64,000 nt of DNA from Methylosinus sp. Ce-a6 (GTDB lineage Bacteria > Pseudomonadota > Alphaproteobacteria > Rhizobiales > Beijerinckiaceae), in the NCBI RefSeq assembly GCF_009811655.1, contig NZ_BGJX01000006.1, positions 118,426 to 182,425 on the forward strand. The letters are read 5' to 3'. The first letter of the stretch is position 1, and every line of letters begins with the position of its first letter. The position numbers and the translations under genes are program-made. Shown piece after piece: positions 39,450 through 55,963 of this stretch. The notes beneath the pieces were generated by a model that searched no databases, was not told where the DNA came from, and saw nothing but the letters and a program-made list of their open reading frames with translations.

Positions 39450-39947
39450 ATGGGACGGCCGGCTGCGCGCGTGAGCGATCCCGTGGCCCATCCGCTGCCG
39501 CCGGTGCTGACGCCCGGCCCCGGCAGCTTCAACGTCTTCATCGGCAAATTGCCGGCCTGGCGCGGCGTCGGCGGCGCGGCTGCGGCGGCCATTCAATCCG
39601 CGAAAGCCATATCCGACGCGGCGATCCAGACCGCGGAGGCGGCGACGCTCGCCGCCGCCGGCACGCCGGGCGCCCCCGCCGCCAAGGCCGCCGAGGAGGC
39701 GACCAAGGCCGCGGCGGCCGCCAGCATGGGCTCGATGATCAGCGGAGCCGCCGGCGGCGCCGATATTCATATGTGCGCGACGCCGCTGCCGATCCCGCCG
39801 CATGGGCCGGGCGTGGTGGTGGACGGCTCCACCAGCGTCTTCATCAACGGCCTGCCCGCCTGCCGGCAGGGCGACACGATCGTCGAGGCCGTCGGCCCGC
39901 CGAACAAGATCGCCATGGGCTGCCCGACGGTGTTCATCGGCGGCTGA
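39450..39947 (+). CDS. PAAR-domain protein (type VI secretion spike tip) with Ala-rich insertion
   Basis: A 165-residue protein beginning MGRPAARVSDP, with a literal PAAR motif at residues 4-7. The fold ends FINGLPACRQGDTIVEAVGP and GCPTVFIGG, typical of the cone-shaped PAAR tip that sits on VgrG and holds zinc through His/Cys (H107, C109, H118, C138 are candidates). Between the two halves, residues about 41-104 form an Ala-rich, probably helical insertion absent from minimal PAAR proteins. GGAGGAG precedes the ATG. No other T6SS gene lies in the window, so this is an orphan tip or part of a different envelope device. It overlaps nothing and converges with a DUF4384 gene. Confidence 0.88.
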   Translation: MGRPAARVSDPVAHPLPPVLTPGPGSFNVFIGKLPAWRGVGGAAAAAIQSAKAISDAAIQTAEAATLAAAGTPGAPAAKAAEEATKAAAAASMGSMISGAAGGADIHMCATPLPIPPHGPGVVVDGSTSVFINGLPACRQGDTIVEAVGPPNKIAMGCPTVFIGG

Positions 39948-39956
39948 CGAGACGCT

Positions 39957-40613
39957 TCACTTGATTCCATAGAATTTCGTCGCGAACGCCCATTTCGGCG
40001 CGCGCGCCGAAGGCTCGCCCTCCGCCGGCAGAATTTGCAGCATGCGCGTCGAATCCTTCACGAAATCGGCGGCCTTGGTCTGCCCGGCGAGCGCCGCCGG
40101 CACATCCGGCAGATCGACGATCTGCAGCGGCGCGTCGCTCAATATCGCGACCACCATGCCGACGCCCGTCGGCGGCGAGGCGACGAAGCGATAGGCGGAC
40201 CTGCCGCCCGCGTCCGGCAGCGTCATCGACTGGCCGGCCTTCAAAAAATTGGCTTTCTCATCGACTCCGGCGGGATCGGCGAGCGTCACCATATTGGGAA
40301 ATATCTGCGAGAGCTTTCCCTGCGCGTCGACGTCGACCAATATGACATAGCCGGCTTTCTCCGCCGTCACGCGGAAGCTCATCGGCGCGCCGAGCGCGAA
40401 TTCGTCCTGCGGCAGCACATCGACGCGCACGCCGGACGCGCTTTTGGCCGGCTCCTTGGGAATGGCCGGCGCCGGCGTCGGCGGGGCCGGCGTCTCGGTC
40501 GGCGGCTCGTCCAGAACGCGCACCGAACGCGTGGCGTCCCGCGGCTCGGCGCGCGCCGAAAGAGCGCCGCTCGACAGGAAGCAGAGAAGCGCAAGACCAA
40601 GACGCGCGATCAT
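39957..40613 (-). CDS. DUF4384-domain exported protein
   Basis: A 218-residue protein with a signal peptide (MIARLGLALLCFLSSGALSA, cleavage near ARAE), a Pro-rich linker (TPAPPTPAPAIPKEP), and a DUF4384 core: DVLPQDEFALGAPMSFRV, GYVILVDVDAQGKLSQIFPN. The domain usually accompanies caspase-like or kinase signalling proteins and surface proteins; its role is unknown. It stops 10 nt from the end of the PAAR gene on the other strand and lies 17 nt downstream of another exported gene, with which it forms an operon. Confidence 0.8.
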   Translation of the reverse strand: MIARLGLALLCFLSSGALSARAEPRDATRSVRVLDEPPTETPAPPTPAPAIPKEPAKSASGVRVDVLPQDEFALGAPMSFRVTAEKAGYVILVDVDAQGKLSQIFPNMVTLADPAGVDEKANFLKAGQSMTLPDAGGRSAYRFVASPPTGVGMVVAILSDAPLQIVDLPDVPAALAGQTKAADFVKDSTRMLQILPAEGEPSARAPKWAFATKFYGIK

Positions 40614-40629
40614 CGCTTTCGCCTCCTCC

Positions 40630-41550
40630 TCAACGAATGGTGAAAATGCCGACAGTGCCGAGCTGGACGTCGCCGCCGGCGAACTGGGTCAATATGTCGA
40701 CGACCTTGGCGGGATTGCGCAGCCGATCGAGCTGGCGCAGCGCCTGCTCGAGCTGCGGCAGTCCGCGCGTCGAGGCGACTGCGACGATCTGATCGGCGCC
40801 GAAGGGTTCGCCCGCGAGGAAATTCAGCCGGTATTCCGACGATTGCACGACGCGCGGGTCCGAGGCGAGCGGATAGAGCAATTGCAGCACGCCGTCGCCG
40901 GTGAGATCGAACAGCAGGAGATTGCGGCCGGCGACGCCGCCGATGACGATCTCGACGCGCTCGCCCTTGCGATGCAGCCCCTCGGGCGAAACGCGGATCG
41001 GCAGCGGCCCCTTGCCGGCGACGAGCTTCAGCCAGCGCACCGTCGCCGCGCGGTCGATGACGACATCGAGCTCATGGGCGTCGATGTTGTGCGCCAGCAC
41101 GTCGCCGCCGGCGAGCGCGTCGCGCGTCGCCGCGTCCCAGATGATATCCGCCGCGGTCTCCGCGCCGACTAATACGAAAGGCGCATGTGCGCCCACGCCC
41201 GTCCCACGCTCCGCGGGCGCGCCGCGCACGGCGAGGCGGATCGGCTCCTTGGGCCTCGGCGGCAGAGCGACGGGCTTTGCCGGAGGCAGGCTTTGTCCCG
41301 GCGTGATCGCCATGGATTTGGGAGTCAGCGGCGTGATGCTGAGGCCGCCGCCTGAAGGCGCGGCGACATCCTCCTCTTCCCCGGCCGGCGGCGCGCCGAC
41401 CGCCTGCACGCCGACGCCGCGGCCGAGATCGCGCGTCTCCTGCGCAGCGGCGAGAGGGGAGAATGCGAGCAGGACGATCGCCAGCGCCGCGCCGGCGCGC
41501 CTATTCGCGCGGCCCGGAAAAGCGGCCGAAGTGGCGGGAAAAGCGATCAT
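40630..41550 (-). CDS. Exported protein with DUF4384-like C-terminal domain
   Basis: About 306 residues from the ATG at 41550. An in-frame TTG lies 27 nt upstream and neither start has a good ribosome site. An N-terminal hydrophobic stretch (AGAALAIVLLAFSPLAAAQ) looks like a signal peptide. A Pro-rich region follows, then residues about 120-300 with GRNLLLFDLTGDGVLQLLYP, the same pattern as the DUF4384 core of the next gene. The two adjacent genes may be diverged paralogues. It is the first gene of the pair, transcribed away from the glutamate-synthase-like gene. Confidence 0.7.
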   Translation of the reverse strand: MIAFPATSAAFPGRANRRAGAALAIVLLAFSPLAAAQETRDLGRGVGVQAVGAPPAGEEEDVAAPSGGGLSITPLTPKSMAITPGQSLPPAKPVALPPRPKEPIRLAVRGAPAERGTGVGAHAPFVLVGAETAADIIWDAATRDALAGGDVLAHNIDAHELDVVIDRAATVRWLKLVAGKGPLPIRVSPEGLHRKGERVEIVIGGVAGRNLLLFDLTGDGVLQLLYPLASDPRVVQSSEYRLNFLAGEPFGADQIVAVASTRGLPQLEQALRQLDRLRNPAKVVDILTQFAGGDVQLGTVGIFTIR

Positions 41551-41694
41551 GCGCGCGACGGATCTCGAAAGACGCAAAAGGCCGGAGCAAGCGCGCCGAG
41601 ACTATCATTCGCGCCGCAGCGCCGGCAAGCGCGGGCGGCCGGCGAGGACAGGGCGATCGGTTGAACGATGAACCTCGCAGCTTGGGCGATTCCA

Positions 41695-41812
41695 TCCCTC
41701 TCGAGGGGGAGGTCGAGCGCCGAAGGCGCTCGGGAGGGGTGACGCCCCGAGACTCGGGGGCTCACCCCATCCCGGACGGTTTCACCGTCGGACCCTCCCC
41801 GTGAAGGAAAGG
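41695..41812. repeat. Palindromic repeats, family C
   Basis: CCCTCTCGAGGGGGAGG, GCGCCGAAGGCGC, CCCCGAGACTCGGGG and ACGGTTTCACCGT hairpins in series, between divergent genes. No gene is seen in the 400-bp gap. Confidence 0.65.
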
Positions 41813-41959
41813 GTGAGCCCCGCCGCCTCGTAGAGCGTGAGCGTTGTAAAAAGAAATAGGAAGCATTCGTCCCGCCGCCGCAGAAAAGCCGTCGATCGGC
41901 GCTCTAGGCGCGGCGTGCGCGTCACATTGCGCGAGGAGATTGCGCGAGGAGATTTCGAC

Positions 41960-43591
41960 ATGCTGCGCCTGCTCATTCTCTCTTTCACGCCGCGCTTCGT
42001 CGCGCTCACGCTCTGCGTCGCGGGCTTTCTCGCCTGCGCTTTCGCGGCGAAAGGCGAGTGGTCGAGCCCCTTCTTCCTCGCGACGCTCGCCTTCGGCGCC
42101 CTCTCCACGCTCGGCGCGCATGATCTCTTTCAGCGCGAACATGCGATTTTGCGCTCTTATCCCATCTCCGCCCATCTGCGCTTTCTGCTCGAGAATGTGC
42201 GGCCGGAGCTTCGGCAATATTTCTTCGAGGACAATAAGGACGGCCGCCCGTTCAGCCGCGACAAGCGCGCCGTCGTCTATCAGCGCGCCAAGATGAACAT
42301 AGACAAGCGCCCTTTCGGCACCGAGATCGACGTCTATGAGGAGGGCTTCGAATGGCTGCGCCACTCCATAGCGGCGCGGCCCATCTCACACGAGCATTTC
42401 CGCACGCGCGTCGGCGCAGGCTGCGCGCGCCCTTACGACATTTCGCTGCTGAATATTTCGGCGATGAGCTTCGGCGCCTTGAGCGGCGCCGCCATTCGCG
42501 CGCTCAATCTCGGCGCGCGCAAGGGCGAGTTCGCGCAGGACACGGGCGAGGGCGGCTTCAGCCCCTATCACGCGGAGAGCGGCGGCGACATCGTCTGGCA
42601 GATCGCCTCCGGCTATTTCGGCTGCCGCACGCTCGCGGGCGCTTTCGATCCGGAGAAATTCGCGACGATCGCCGGCAATGAGCAGATCAAGATGATCGAG
42701 GTGAAATTGAGCCAGGGCGCCAAGCCCGGCCATGGCGGCGTGTTGCCGGCGGCGAAAGTGAGCGCGGAGATCGCGCGCATTCGCGGCGTGCCGATGGGCG
42801 AGGATTGCGTGTCGCCGGCGGCGCATTCGGCCTTTTCGACGCCGATCGAATTCTTGCAATTTCTGGCGCGGCTGCGCGCGCTCTCCGGCGGCAAGCCCGT
42901 CGGCTTCAAGCTCTGCGTCGGCCAGCCCTGGGAATTTCTCGCCATTTGCAAGGCGATGCTGGAGACGGGCCTTCATCCCGACTTCATCGTCGTCGACGGC
43001 AAGGAGGGCGGCACCGGCTCGGCGCCGCTCGAATTCATGGATCATATCGGCATGCCGATGCGCGACGGCCTCGCTTTCGTGCATCATGCGCTGATCGGCG
43101 TCGGCCTGCGCGACGCCATCCGCATCGGCGCTTCCGGCAAGATCGCCACCGCCTTCGACATGGCGCGGACGCTCGCGCTCGGCGCGGATTGGTGCAATAG
43201 CGCGCGCGGCTTCATGTTCGCGCTCGGCTGCATTCAATCGCTGTCCTGCCATACGGATCGCTGCCCGACCGGCGTCGCCACGCAGGATCCGACGCGCGCC
43301 CGTGCGCTCGTGGCGCCGGACAAGGCGGAGCGCGTGCGCAATTTCCATCGCGCGACGCTCATCGCCCTCGCCGAGCTCGCCGCCGCGGCCGGCCTCGACC
43401 ATCCGAGCCAATTCGAGCCGGAGCATTTCTGCCGCCGCATTTCCCCGCATGAGGCGGCGACTTTCGCCGATCTCTATCCCGCTCCGGCGCCGGGCGCTTT
43501 TCTCGCCGGCGAGATGGACGCGCGTTTCGCCGCCGCATGGCGCCGCGCGCGGCCCGAGTCGTTTCGGCCGGCGCCGCTCGCGACGGCCTGA
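41960..43591 (+). CDS. Stand-alone FMN-binding glutamate-synthase-like protein
   Basis: A 543-residue protein with two N-terminal hydrophobic segments (residues about 5-25 and 33-50) followed by the FMN/synthase barrel of large-subunit glutamate synthase. It has ISAMSFGALSGAAIRALNLG, GEGGFSPYH, QIASGYFGCRT, IKMIEVKLSQGAKPGHGG, DGKEGGTGSAP, and the 3Fe-4S cysteines C424, C430 and C435 in the C-x5-C-x4-C pattern ending CPTGVATQDP. The glutaminase and GXGXG domains of GltB are absent. Such proteins (YerD-like) are common, but their substrate is unsettled. ATG 41960 with GAGGAGA is chosen; the longer frame adds an Arg-rich stretch without a site. Confidence 0.88.
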   Translation: MLRLLILSFTPRFVALTLCVAGFLACAFAAKGEWSSPFFLATLAFGALSTLGAHDLFQREHAILRSYPISAHLRFLLENVRPELRQYFFEDNKDGRPFSRDKRAVVYQRAKMNIDKRPFGTEIDVYEEGFEWLRHSIAARPISHEHFRTRVGAGCARPYDISLLNISAMSFGALSGAAIRALNLGARKGEFAQDTGEGGFSPYHAESGGDIVWQIASGYFGCRTLAGAFDPEKFATIAGNEQIKMIEVKLSQGAKPGHGGVLPAAKVSAEIARIRGVPMGEDCVSPAAHSAFSTPIEFLQFLARLRALSGGKPVGFKLCVGQPWEFLAICKAMLETGLHPDFIVVDGKEGGTGSAPLEFMDHIGMPMRDGLAFVHHALIGVGLRDAIRIGASGKIATAFDMARTLALGADWCNSARGFMFALGCIQSLSCHTDRCPTGVATQDPTRARALVAPDKAERVRNFHRATLIALAELAAAAGLDHPSQFEPEHFCRRISPHEAATFADLYPAPAPGAFLAGEMDARFAAAWRRARPESFRPAPLATA

Positions 43592-43609
43592 GCCGCCTCG
43601 AAGTGCGCA

Positions 43610-43740
43610 CGCCTCACCCTCCCCTTCAGGGGGAGGGTCGCCGCGCGGCGGCGGGGTGGGGTCACGCCCGCGACTCGGCGCGCCCCCTTCCCGCTCGCCT
43701 TCGGCGATCGATCTCCCCCCTCGAGGGGGAGGTGGAGACG
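43610..43740. repeat. Palindromic repeats, family C
   Basis: CCCTCCCCTTCAGGGGGAGG, CGCCGCGCGGCGGCG, and CCCCCCTCGAGGGGGAGG hairpins in series. Confidence 0.65.
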
Positions 43741-43777
43741 ACCGGTTTCTATGTGAATGCTTCGCATTCCGCATGGT

Positions 43778-43853
43778 CGTCAATGGGAGGAGCGGGGCGA
43801 CGAAGCAATCCTTCAGCCGCCCCACGGCGCTGGATTGCTTCGCTCCCAATGAC
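43778..43853. repeat. Palindromic repeat, family A
   Basis: CGTCAATGGGAGGAGCG and CGCTCCCAATGACG ends with GAAGCAATCC/GGATTGCTTC inner arms. It is closest in sequence to the copy at 58.8 kb: both carry the core TTCAGCCGCCCCACGGCGC. Confidence 0.8.
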
Positions 43854-44012
43854 GGACGGAGCGGTCATCGCTTCTTCGAGCGAAGCGATCACACGAAAAC
43901 GATATCGCTCGATCGCCGAGCGCCTTGCCACGGCGTGCGAATTCATCGAGGATCGCCGCATAAGAAACGAAGTTCGATCGTCGCCCCGAGCGCCTCGATT
44001 GCGAGCATTCAC

Positions 44013-45476
44013 ATGACCAATGTCTATGACGAGCAAGACTATCCTTACGCCGTCCGCCATTGGACGCATCCGACGCAGCTCGGCGCCCTGTCGCGATTGA
44101 TGGGGCGCGCCGCCGCGCCCTTTGAGGATTGCCGCGTGCTCGAGATCGGCGCCGGCGACGGCGTCAATCTCGCGAGCATGGCCATAGGCGCGCCGCGCGC
44201 GCAATTCGTCGGCGTCGATCTTTCAGAGCGCGCCGTCGCCGCGGGCCGCGAGCTGATCGCGGCGGCGGGCGTCGCCAATGTGCGGCTCGAATGCGTCGAT
44301 CTGCGCAATTTCGAAGCGGAGCCGCAGTCCTTCGACTATATCGTCGCGCATGGCGTCTACGCCTGGGCGCCGAAGGATGTGCAAGAGGCGCTGATGGCGC
44401 TGTGCGGGCGGCTCTTGTCGCCGCGCGGCGTCGCCATGATCAGCTATAATGCGCTGCCGGGATGCCGCTTGCGCCAGGGCGTGCGCGACATGCTGCTTTC
44501 CGCCGTCGCCGGAATTGAGGAGCCCGAGCGCAAGATCGCCGCGGCGCGGGCGGCGGCGGCTTTCCACGCCGAGCAATGGTCGGCGAGCGACAACGCCTTT
44601 CGCAAGGCGCTGGAGCTCGAGGCGCGCGATTTTCTCGGCCGGCCGGACGGGCTCATCTTTCATGACGAGCTCGGCGAAATCTACGATCCGCAGCTCTTTA
44701 GCGACGTCGTCGCGAAGGCGCGCGCGCAGGGGCTCGACTATCTCTGCGACAATGATCCCTCGCTCGTCGAACATGCGCTGTTCGAGAGCGAGCTGTGGAG
44801 CAAGGCGCTGCCCCTCACGGGCGGCGATCAGATCGCCTATGAGCAGACGCTCGATTTCGTCGAGACGCGGTTTTTTCGCCGCAGCCTGTTCTGCCGCGCC
44901 GGCGCGCCGCTCGAGCGACGCTTTTCGCCCGAGCGTCTCGCCGGCCTCTATCTCGAGGCGCCGCTCGAGCCTTTTATCGACGCGAGCGTCGCCGAGGGCG
45001 AATTCGCCTTCAAGACCGCGCGCCAGGGCGAGGTCTCGACGCGCGATCCCGCTTTCGGCGCGGCGATGCGGCGGCTCGGCGAGGCCTATCCGCGCGCGCT
45101 CGCCATAGACGAGATCGCCGCTGAGGCGCCTGCCCGCGCGGCGCTGCTGCGGCTCTATGTGGGCAATATGGCGCGGCTGGCGACGGAGCCTTTTCCCGTC
45201 GGCCGCGACTGCGGCGACAAGCCCTTCGCCAATCCGCTGGCGCGCGCCCAGGCGCGGCTCGGCCTCGGCTCGGTGACGAGCTATCGCCATTCGCAAGTGC
45301 AGCTCGAGGGCGACGACACGCGCCGTTTCCTCGATCTTCTCGACGGAACGCGAAGCGTCGACGAGCTCGTCCGCGCAATGTCCGAGAGCGCATCGGCGCG
45401 CGACGACACCGGCAAGCTCGTGGACGCCGCGCTTCGAACCTTCGCGCTCTGGGGATTGACGCGCGCGCCCGGCTGA
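44013..45476 (+). CDS. SAM-dependent methyltransferase with methyltransferase regulatory domain
   Basis: A 487-residue protein of three parts. Residues about 35-150 are a class I methyltransferase with EIGAGDGVNLASMA as the SAM loop and VGVDLSERAVAAGRELI. Residues about 200-300 match the methyltransferase regulatory domain (EARDFLGRPDGLIFHDELGEIY). The C-terminal part ends with FLDLLDGTRSVDELVRAM, a winged-helix-like segment. The N-terminal signature NVYDEQDYPYAVRHWTHPTQLG is typical of this family. The substrate is unknown. No clear ribosome site precedes the ATG, but homologues begin at this point. It converges with rpoC. Confidence 0.88.
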   Translation: MTNVYDEQDYPYAVRHWTHPTQLGALSRLMGRAAAPFEDCRVLEIGAGDGVNLASMAIGAPRAQFVGVDLSERAVAAGRELIAAAGVANVRLECVDLRNFEAEPQSFDYIVAHGVYAWAPKDVQEALMALCGRLLSPRGVAMISYNALPGCRLRQGVRDMLLSAVAGIEEPERKIAAARAAAAFHAEQWSASDNAFRKALELEARDFLGRPDGLIFHDELGEIYDPQLFSDVVAKARAQGLDYLCDNDPSLVEHALFESELWSKALPLTGGDQIAYEQTLDFVETRFFRRSLFCRAGAPLERRFSPERLAGLYLEAPLEPFIDASVAEGEFAFKTARQGEVSTRDPAFGAAMRRLGEAYPRALAIDEIAAEAPARAALLRLYVGNMARLATEPFPVGRDCGDKPFANPLARAQARLGLGSVTSYRHSQVQLEGDDTRRFLDLLDGTRSVDELVRAMSESASARDDTGKLVDAALRTFALWGLTRAPG

Positions 45477-45638
45477 CCGGTTCCTTTTCGAAGGATCGTC
45501 ATATGTGGACGGCCCCTGAAGGCGAGCGTTCTAGCTCTGAGCGCATGGCCGCTGGCCCGGATGGCGTGCGGCGGCCTCGGTCCCTTTCATCGCGGCGAGC
45601 TCGATGCTCCTGACGACGGGCGGGGGATTCTGCCGCGG

Positions 45639-45721
45639 CGTCACATAGCGACGAGCGGAGCGACGACGCGATCCGGGGGCCGCTCCATGGCTCGGGATCG
45701 CGTCGCTGCGCTCGCGATGGC
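45639..45721. repeat. Palindromic repeat, family A (diverged)
   Basis: GAGCGGAGCGACGACGCGATCC and CGGGATCGCGTCGCTGCGCT arms around CCGCTCCATGG, in the 290-bp gap between the convergent methyltransferase and rpoC genes. It may terminate both. No T-run follows. Confidence 0.65.
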
Positions 45722-45768
45722 GGGCGCGGGCGGACATCGTCCCGCGCTGCCATCCCCGAGCGAGCCCC

Positions 45769-49959
<4,191 letters not shown>

Positions 49960-50040
49960 GGTCTTCTCCTAGAGACGCAGGACGGATAGCGCTGTGCTCG
50001 CCATCTCTGTCCGTCGCGCCCATAAACTTCGGTGCGCACC

Positions 50041-50092
50041 CCTCTCCCGCTTGCGGGAGAGGTGGCCCGGCGGAGCCGGGTCGGGTGAGGGT
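50041..50092. repeat. Palindromic repeat, family B
   Basis: CCTCTCCCGCTTGCGGGAGA, GGTGGCCCGG, GGTCGGGTGAGGG, lying in the rpoB-rpoC spacer. Confidence 0.8.
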
Positions 50093-50121
50093 CCTTTTCA
50101 GGCTCGCGCAAGTGGCGCCGG

Positions 50122-50179
50122 CCCTCATCCGACCCTCGCTGACGCGAGGGCCACCTTCTCCCGCCCTGCGGGAGAAGGA
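50122..50179. repeat. Palindromic repeat, family B (opposite orientation)
   Basis: CCCTCATCCGACCCTCGC, GAGGGCCACC, TTCTCCCGCCCTGCGGGAGA. It ends 13 bp from the rpoB stop and faces the previous copy, so the rpoBC mRNA carries two hairpins between its coding regions. Confidence 0.8.
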
Positions 50180-50191
50180 AGAGCGGCGGCT

Positions 50192-54343
<4,152 letters not shown>

Positions 54344-54367
54344 GTCGCCTCTCGATCCTCTTTGGTA

Positions 54368-54440
54368 GAGCGAATAGCGAGTTGCGAATAGCGAATAGCG
54401 GGAACCTCTACTCGCTATTCGCTATTCGCCATTCGCTCCT
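54368..54440. repeat. GCGAATAG tandem and inverted repeat in the rpoB leader
   Basis: GCGAATAGCGAATAGCG-type units occur on the left (from 54370) and their inverse CGCTATTCGCTATTCGC on the right (about 54413-54428), separated by GGAACCTCTA. The RNA would form a long stem within 25-95 nt before the rpoB start. The design of overlapping direct and inverted units recalls the mtkB-ppc spacer. Confidence 0.75.
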
Positions 54441-54451
54441 CGTCAGTGCCG

Positions 54452-54479
54452 AAAACCCTCTCCCGCCGTGGCGGGAGAG
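54452..54479 (-). terminator. Rho-independent terminator/attenuator between rplL and rpoB
   Basis: A 12-bp stem, CCCTCTCCCGCC with GGCGGGAGAGGG, followed on the minus strand by TTTT. It lies about 15 nt after the rplL stop. In most bacteria rplJL-rpoBC is attenuated here, giving more L7/L12 than RpoB. Confidence 0.7.
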
Positions 54480-54493
54480 GGGCGATTGAAATC

Positions 54494-54874
54494 TTACTTG
54501 AGCTCGACCTTGGCGCCGACCTTCTCGAGGGTGGCCTTGATCTTCTCGGCCTCTTCCTTGGAGGCGCCTTCCTTGACCGGCTTGGGAGCGCCCTCGACGA
54601 GGTCCTTGGCCTCCTTGAGGCCGAGGCCGGTGATCGCGCGGACCTCCTTGATGACCTCGATCTTCTTGTCGCCGGCGGCGGCCAGGATGACGTTGAACTC
54701 AGTCTTCTCCTCGACCGGAGCGGCGGCGGCGGCGGCTCCGCCCGGAGCGGCGGCCACTGCGACGGCCGCAGCGGCCGAGACGCCCCACTTCTCCTCGAGG
54801 AGCTTCGCCAGCTCGGCGGCTTCGAGCACGGTCAGGCTCGACAGCTCTTCGACGATCTTTTCGAGATTAGCCAT
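54494..54874 (-). CDS. rplL: 50S ribosomal protein L7/L12
   Basis: Stalk protein that recruits translation factors; 126 residues. The N-terminal dimerisation part ([20 protein letters not shown]), Ala-rich hinge ([19 protein letters not shown]) and C-terminal domain ([21 protein letters not shown], ending KVGAKVELK) are all present. AAGGAC lies upstream of the ATG. It follows rplJ by about 60 nt and is followed by a hairpin that should set the ratio of ribosomal to polymerase products. Confidence 0.97.
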   Translation of the reverse strand: MANLEKIVEELSSLTVLEAAELAKLLEEKWGVSAAAAVAVAAAPGGAAAAAAPVEEKTEFNVILAAAGDKKIEVIKEVRAITGLGLKEAKDLVEGAPKPVKEGASKEEAEKIKATLEKVGAKVELK

Positions 54875-54933
54875 GATGTTTCAGTCCTTCGAATTCGGTT
54901 CTCGATTGGTTGGGTGAGCGAGCCGCCTGCTCT

Positions 54934-55455
54934 TTAGGCCGCGTTCGCGTCTCTGTCGGCATAGGCCTGGACCACACGCGCCAGCTTTCCGGCCGGAGCG
55001 GTCGTGAGCTGCGCGAGCTTGGTCGCGGGCGCCTGGATGAGGCCCACGAGCTTCGCGCGCAGTTCGTCGAGCGACGGGAGAGTCGCGAGCGACTTCACAC
55101 CGTCCGGGTCGAGCGCTTGAGCGCCGAGCGCCCCGCCCAGGATGACGAATTTGTCGTGATCCTTGGCGAAGGCCGCTGCGACCTTGGGCGCCGCCACCGG
55201 ATCGTCCGAATAGGCGATCAGGGTCGGCCCCCTCAGAAGGGAGCCGATGGAGGCGACGCTCGTGCCGTCGAGAGCGATTTTGGCGAGGCGGTTCTTGGCG
55301 ACTTGAACGGTCGCGCCAGATTCGCGAGCCTGCTTGCGCAGCTTCTGCATCTGGGCGACGGTCAGGCCAGAGTAATGCGCCACGACGACGACCGGGGCCT
55401 TCGAGAAGACCTCGTTCAGCGCCGCGACGGCTTGCTTTTTCTCCGCTCTGTCCAC
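54934..55455 (-). CDS. rplJ: 50S ribosomal protein L10
   Basis: Anchors the L7/L12 stalk on the ribosome and, with L12, represses its own mRNA. The 173-residue product begins [20 protein letters not shown], with [19 protein letters not shown] and KNRLAKIAL characteristic of L10. The start is a GTG at 55455 preceded by GAGGAGAGAG; the longer open frame lies in the untranslated leader. A good promoter sits about 470 bp upstream, leaving a long leader, which is the expected place for the L10(L12) binding site. Confidence 0.95.
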   Translation of the reverse strand: MDRAEKKQAVAALNEVFSKAPVVVVAHYSGLTVAQMQKLRKQARESGATVQVAKNRLAKIALDGTSVASIGSLLRGPTLIAYSDDPVAAPKVAAAFAKDHDKFVILGGALGAQALDPDGVKSLATLPSLDELRAKLVGLIQAPATKLAQLTTAPAGKLARVVQAYADRDANAA

Positions 55456-55925
55456 GGTTGCTCTCTCCTCGAGCGGGGCGAACCCCGCCGTTGCGATGAG
55501 CCGCCGCACCGCCGCGGAGAGCGGCGAGAACGGCGGCGCCGTAGATCCTGTCCCCTCGGCGTTAAGGCCGAAATGGCCTCGCCTCGGATCAGAGGGGCGC
55601 CAACCAAATTCGAAAGACCGCGCGCGGGCTTTGAAAAGCGCCACGCCGGCCCTACAATTCCGGTCTTCCCCGTCTATGCAGGCCGCTCGTCGGGGGCGGA
55701 GGGCTCCGCCGTCCAGCGAGCCGATTGAGCCCTCCCTCGGAATGATCCGCGGTCGGGCGCCGGCAGTCTCGGACAGGACATGGCCGGACGGGACGCGAGG
55801 AATCTTCCCCGGGTCCGCCGGCCTATCCACCGCCTCCCTCTTTTCCCGCGCTATGGGGAAACGAGCTCGACGGAAGCTGTTATCTGAAAACGGGGCCGCG
55901 AACGCTGGCCGACCCCGAGGGACCT
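55456..55925 (-). promoter_or_regulatory. Long untranslated leader of rplJ-rplL (L10 leader candidate)
   Basis: About 460 nt between the predicted start point and the rplJ GTG with no supportable gene. GC-rich complementary blocks such as CCGCCGTTCTCGCCGC and GCGGCGGTGCGGCGGC (minus strand, near 55500-55540) could fold near the ribosome site. In other bacteria L10-L12 binds a kink-turn in this leader; I cannot assign the exact element. Confidence 0.5.
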
Positions 55926-55954
55926 AATTTAGCGAGGGCTGACGCTTTTGCCAA
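55926..55954 (-). promoter_or_regulatory. Sigma70-type promoter for rplJ-rplL-rpoB-rpoC
   Basis: Minus strand: TTGGCA (55949-55954), exactly 17 nt, TAAATT (55926-55931). The spacing is ideal and both hexamers are good. It lies downstream of the rplKA terminator, consistent with a separate promoter for the stalk and polymerase genes. Confidence 0.6.
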
Positions 55955-55963
55955 GCGGAATTT

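Larger units (their letters stand above)
43592..44012. other. Repeat-filled intergenic region
   Basis: About 420 bp holding a family C repeat block and a family A palindrome, then about 160 bp without recognisable elements before the methyltransferase ATG. No gene seen. Confidence 0.6.
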
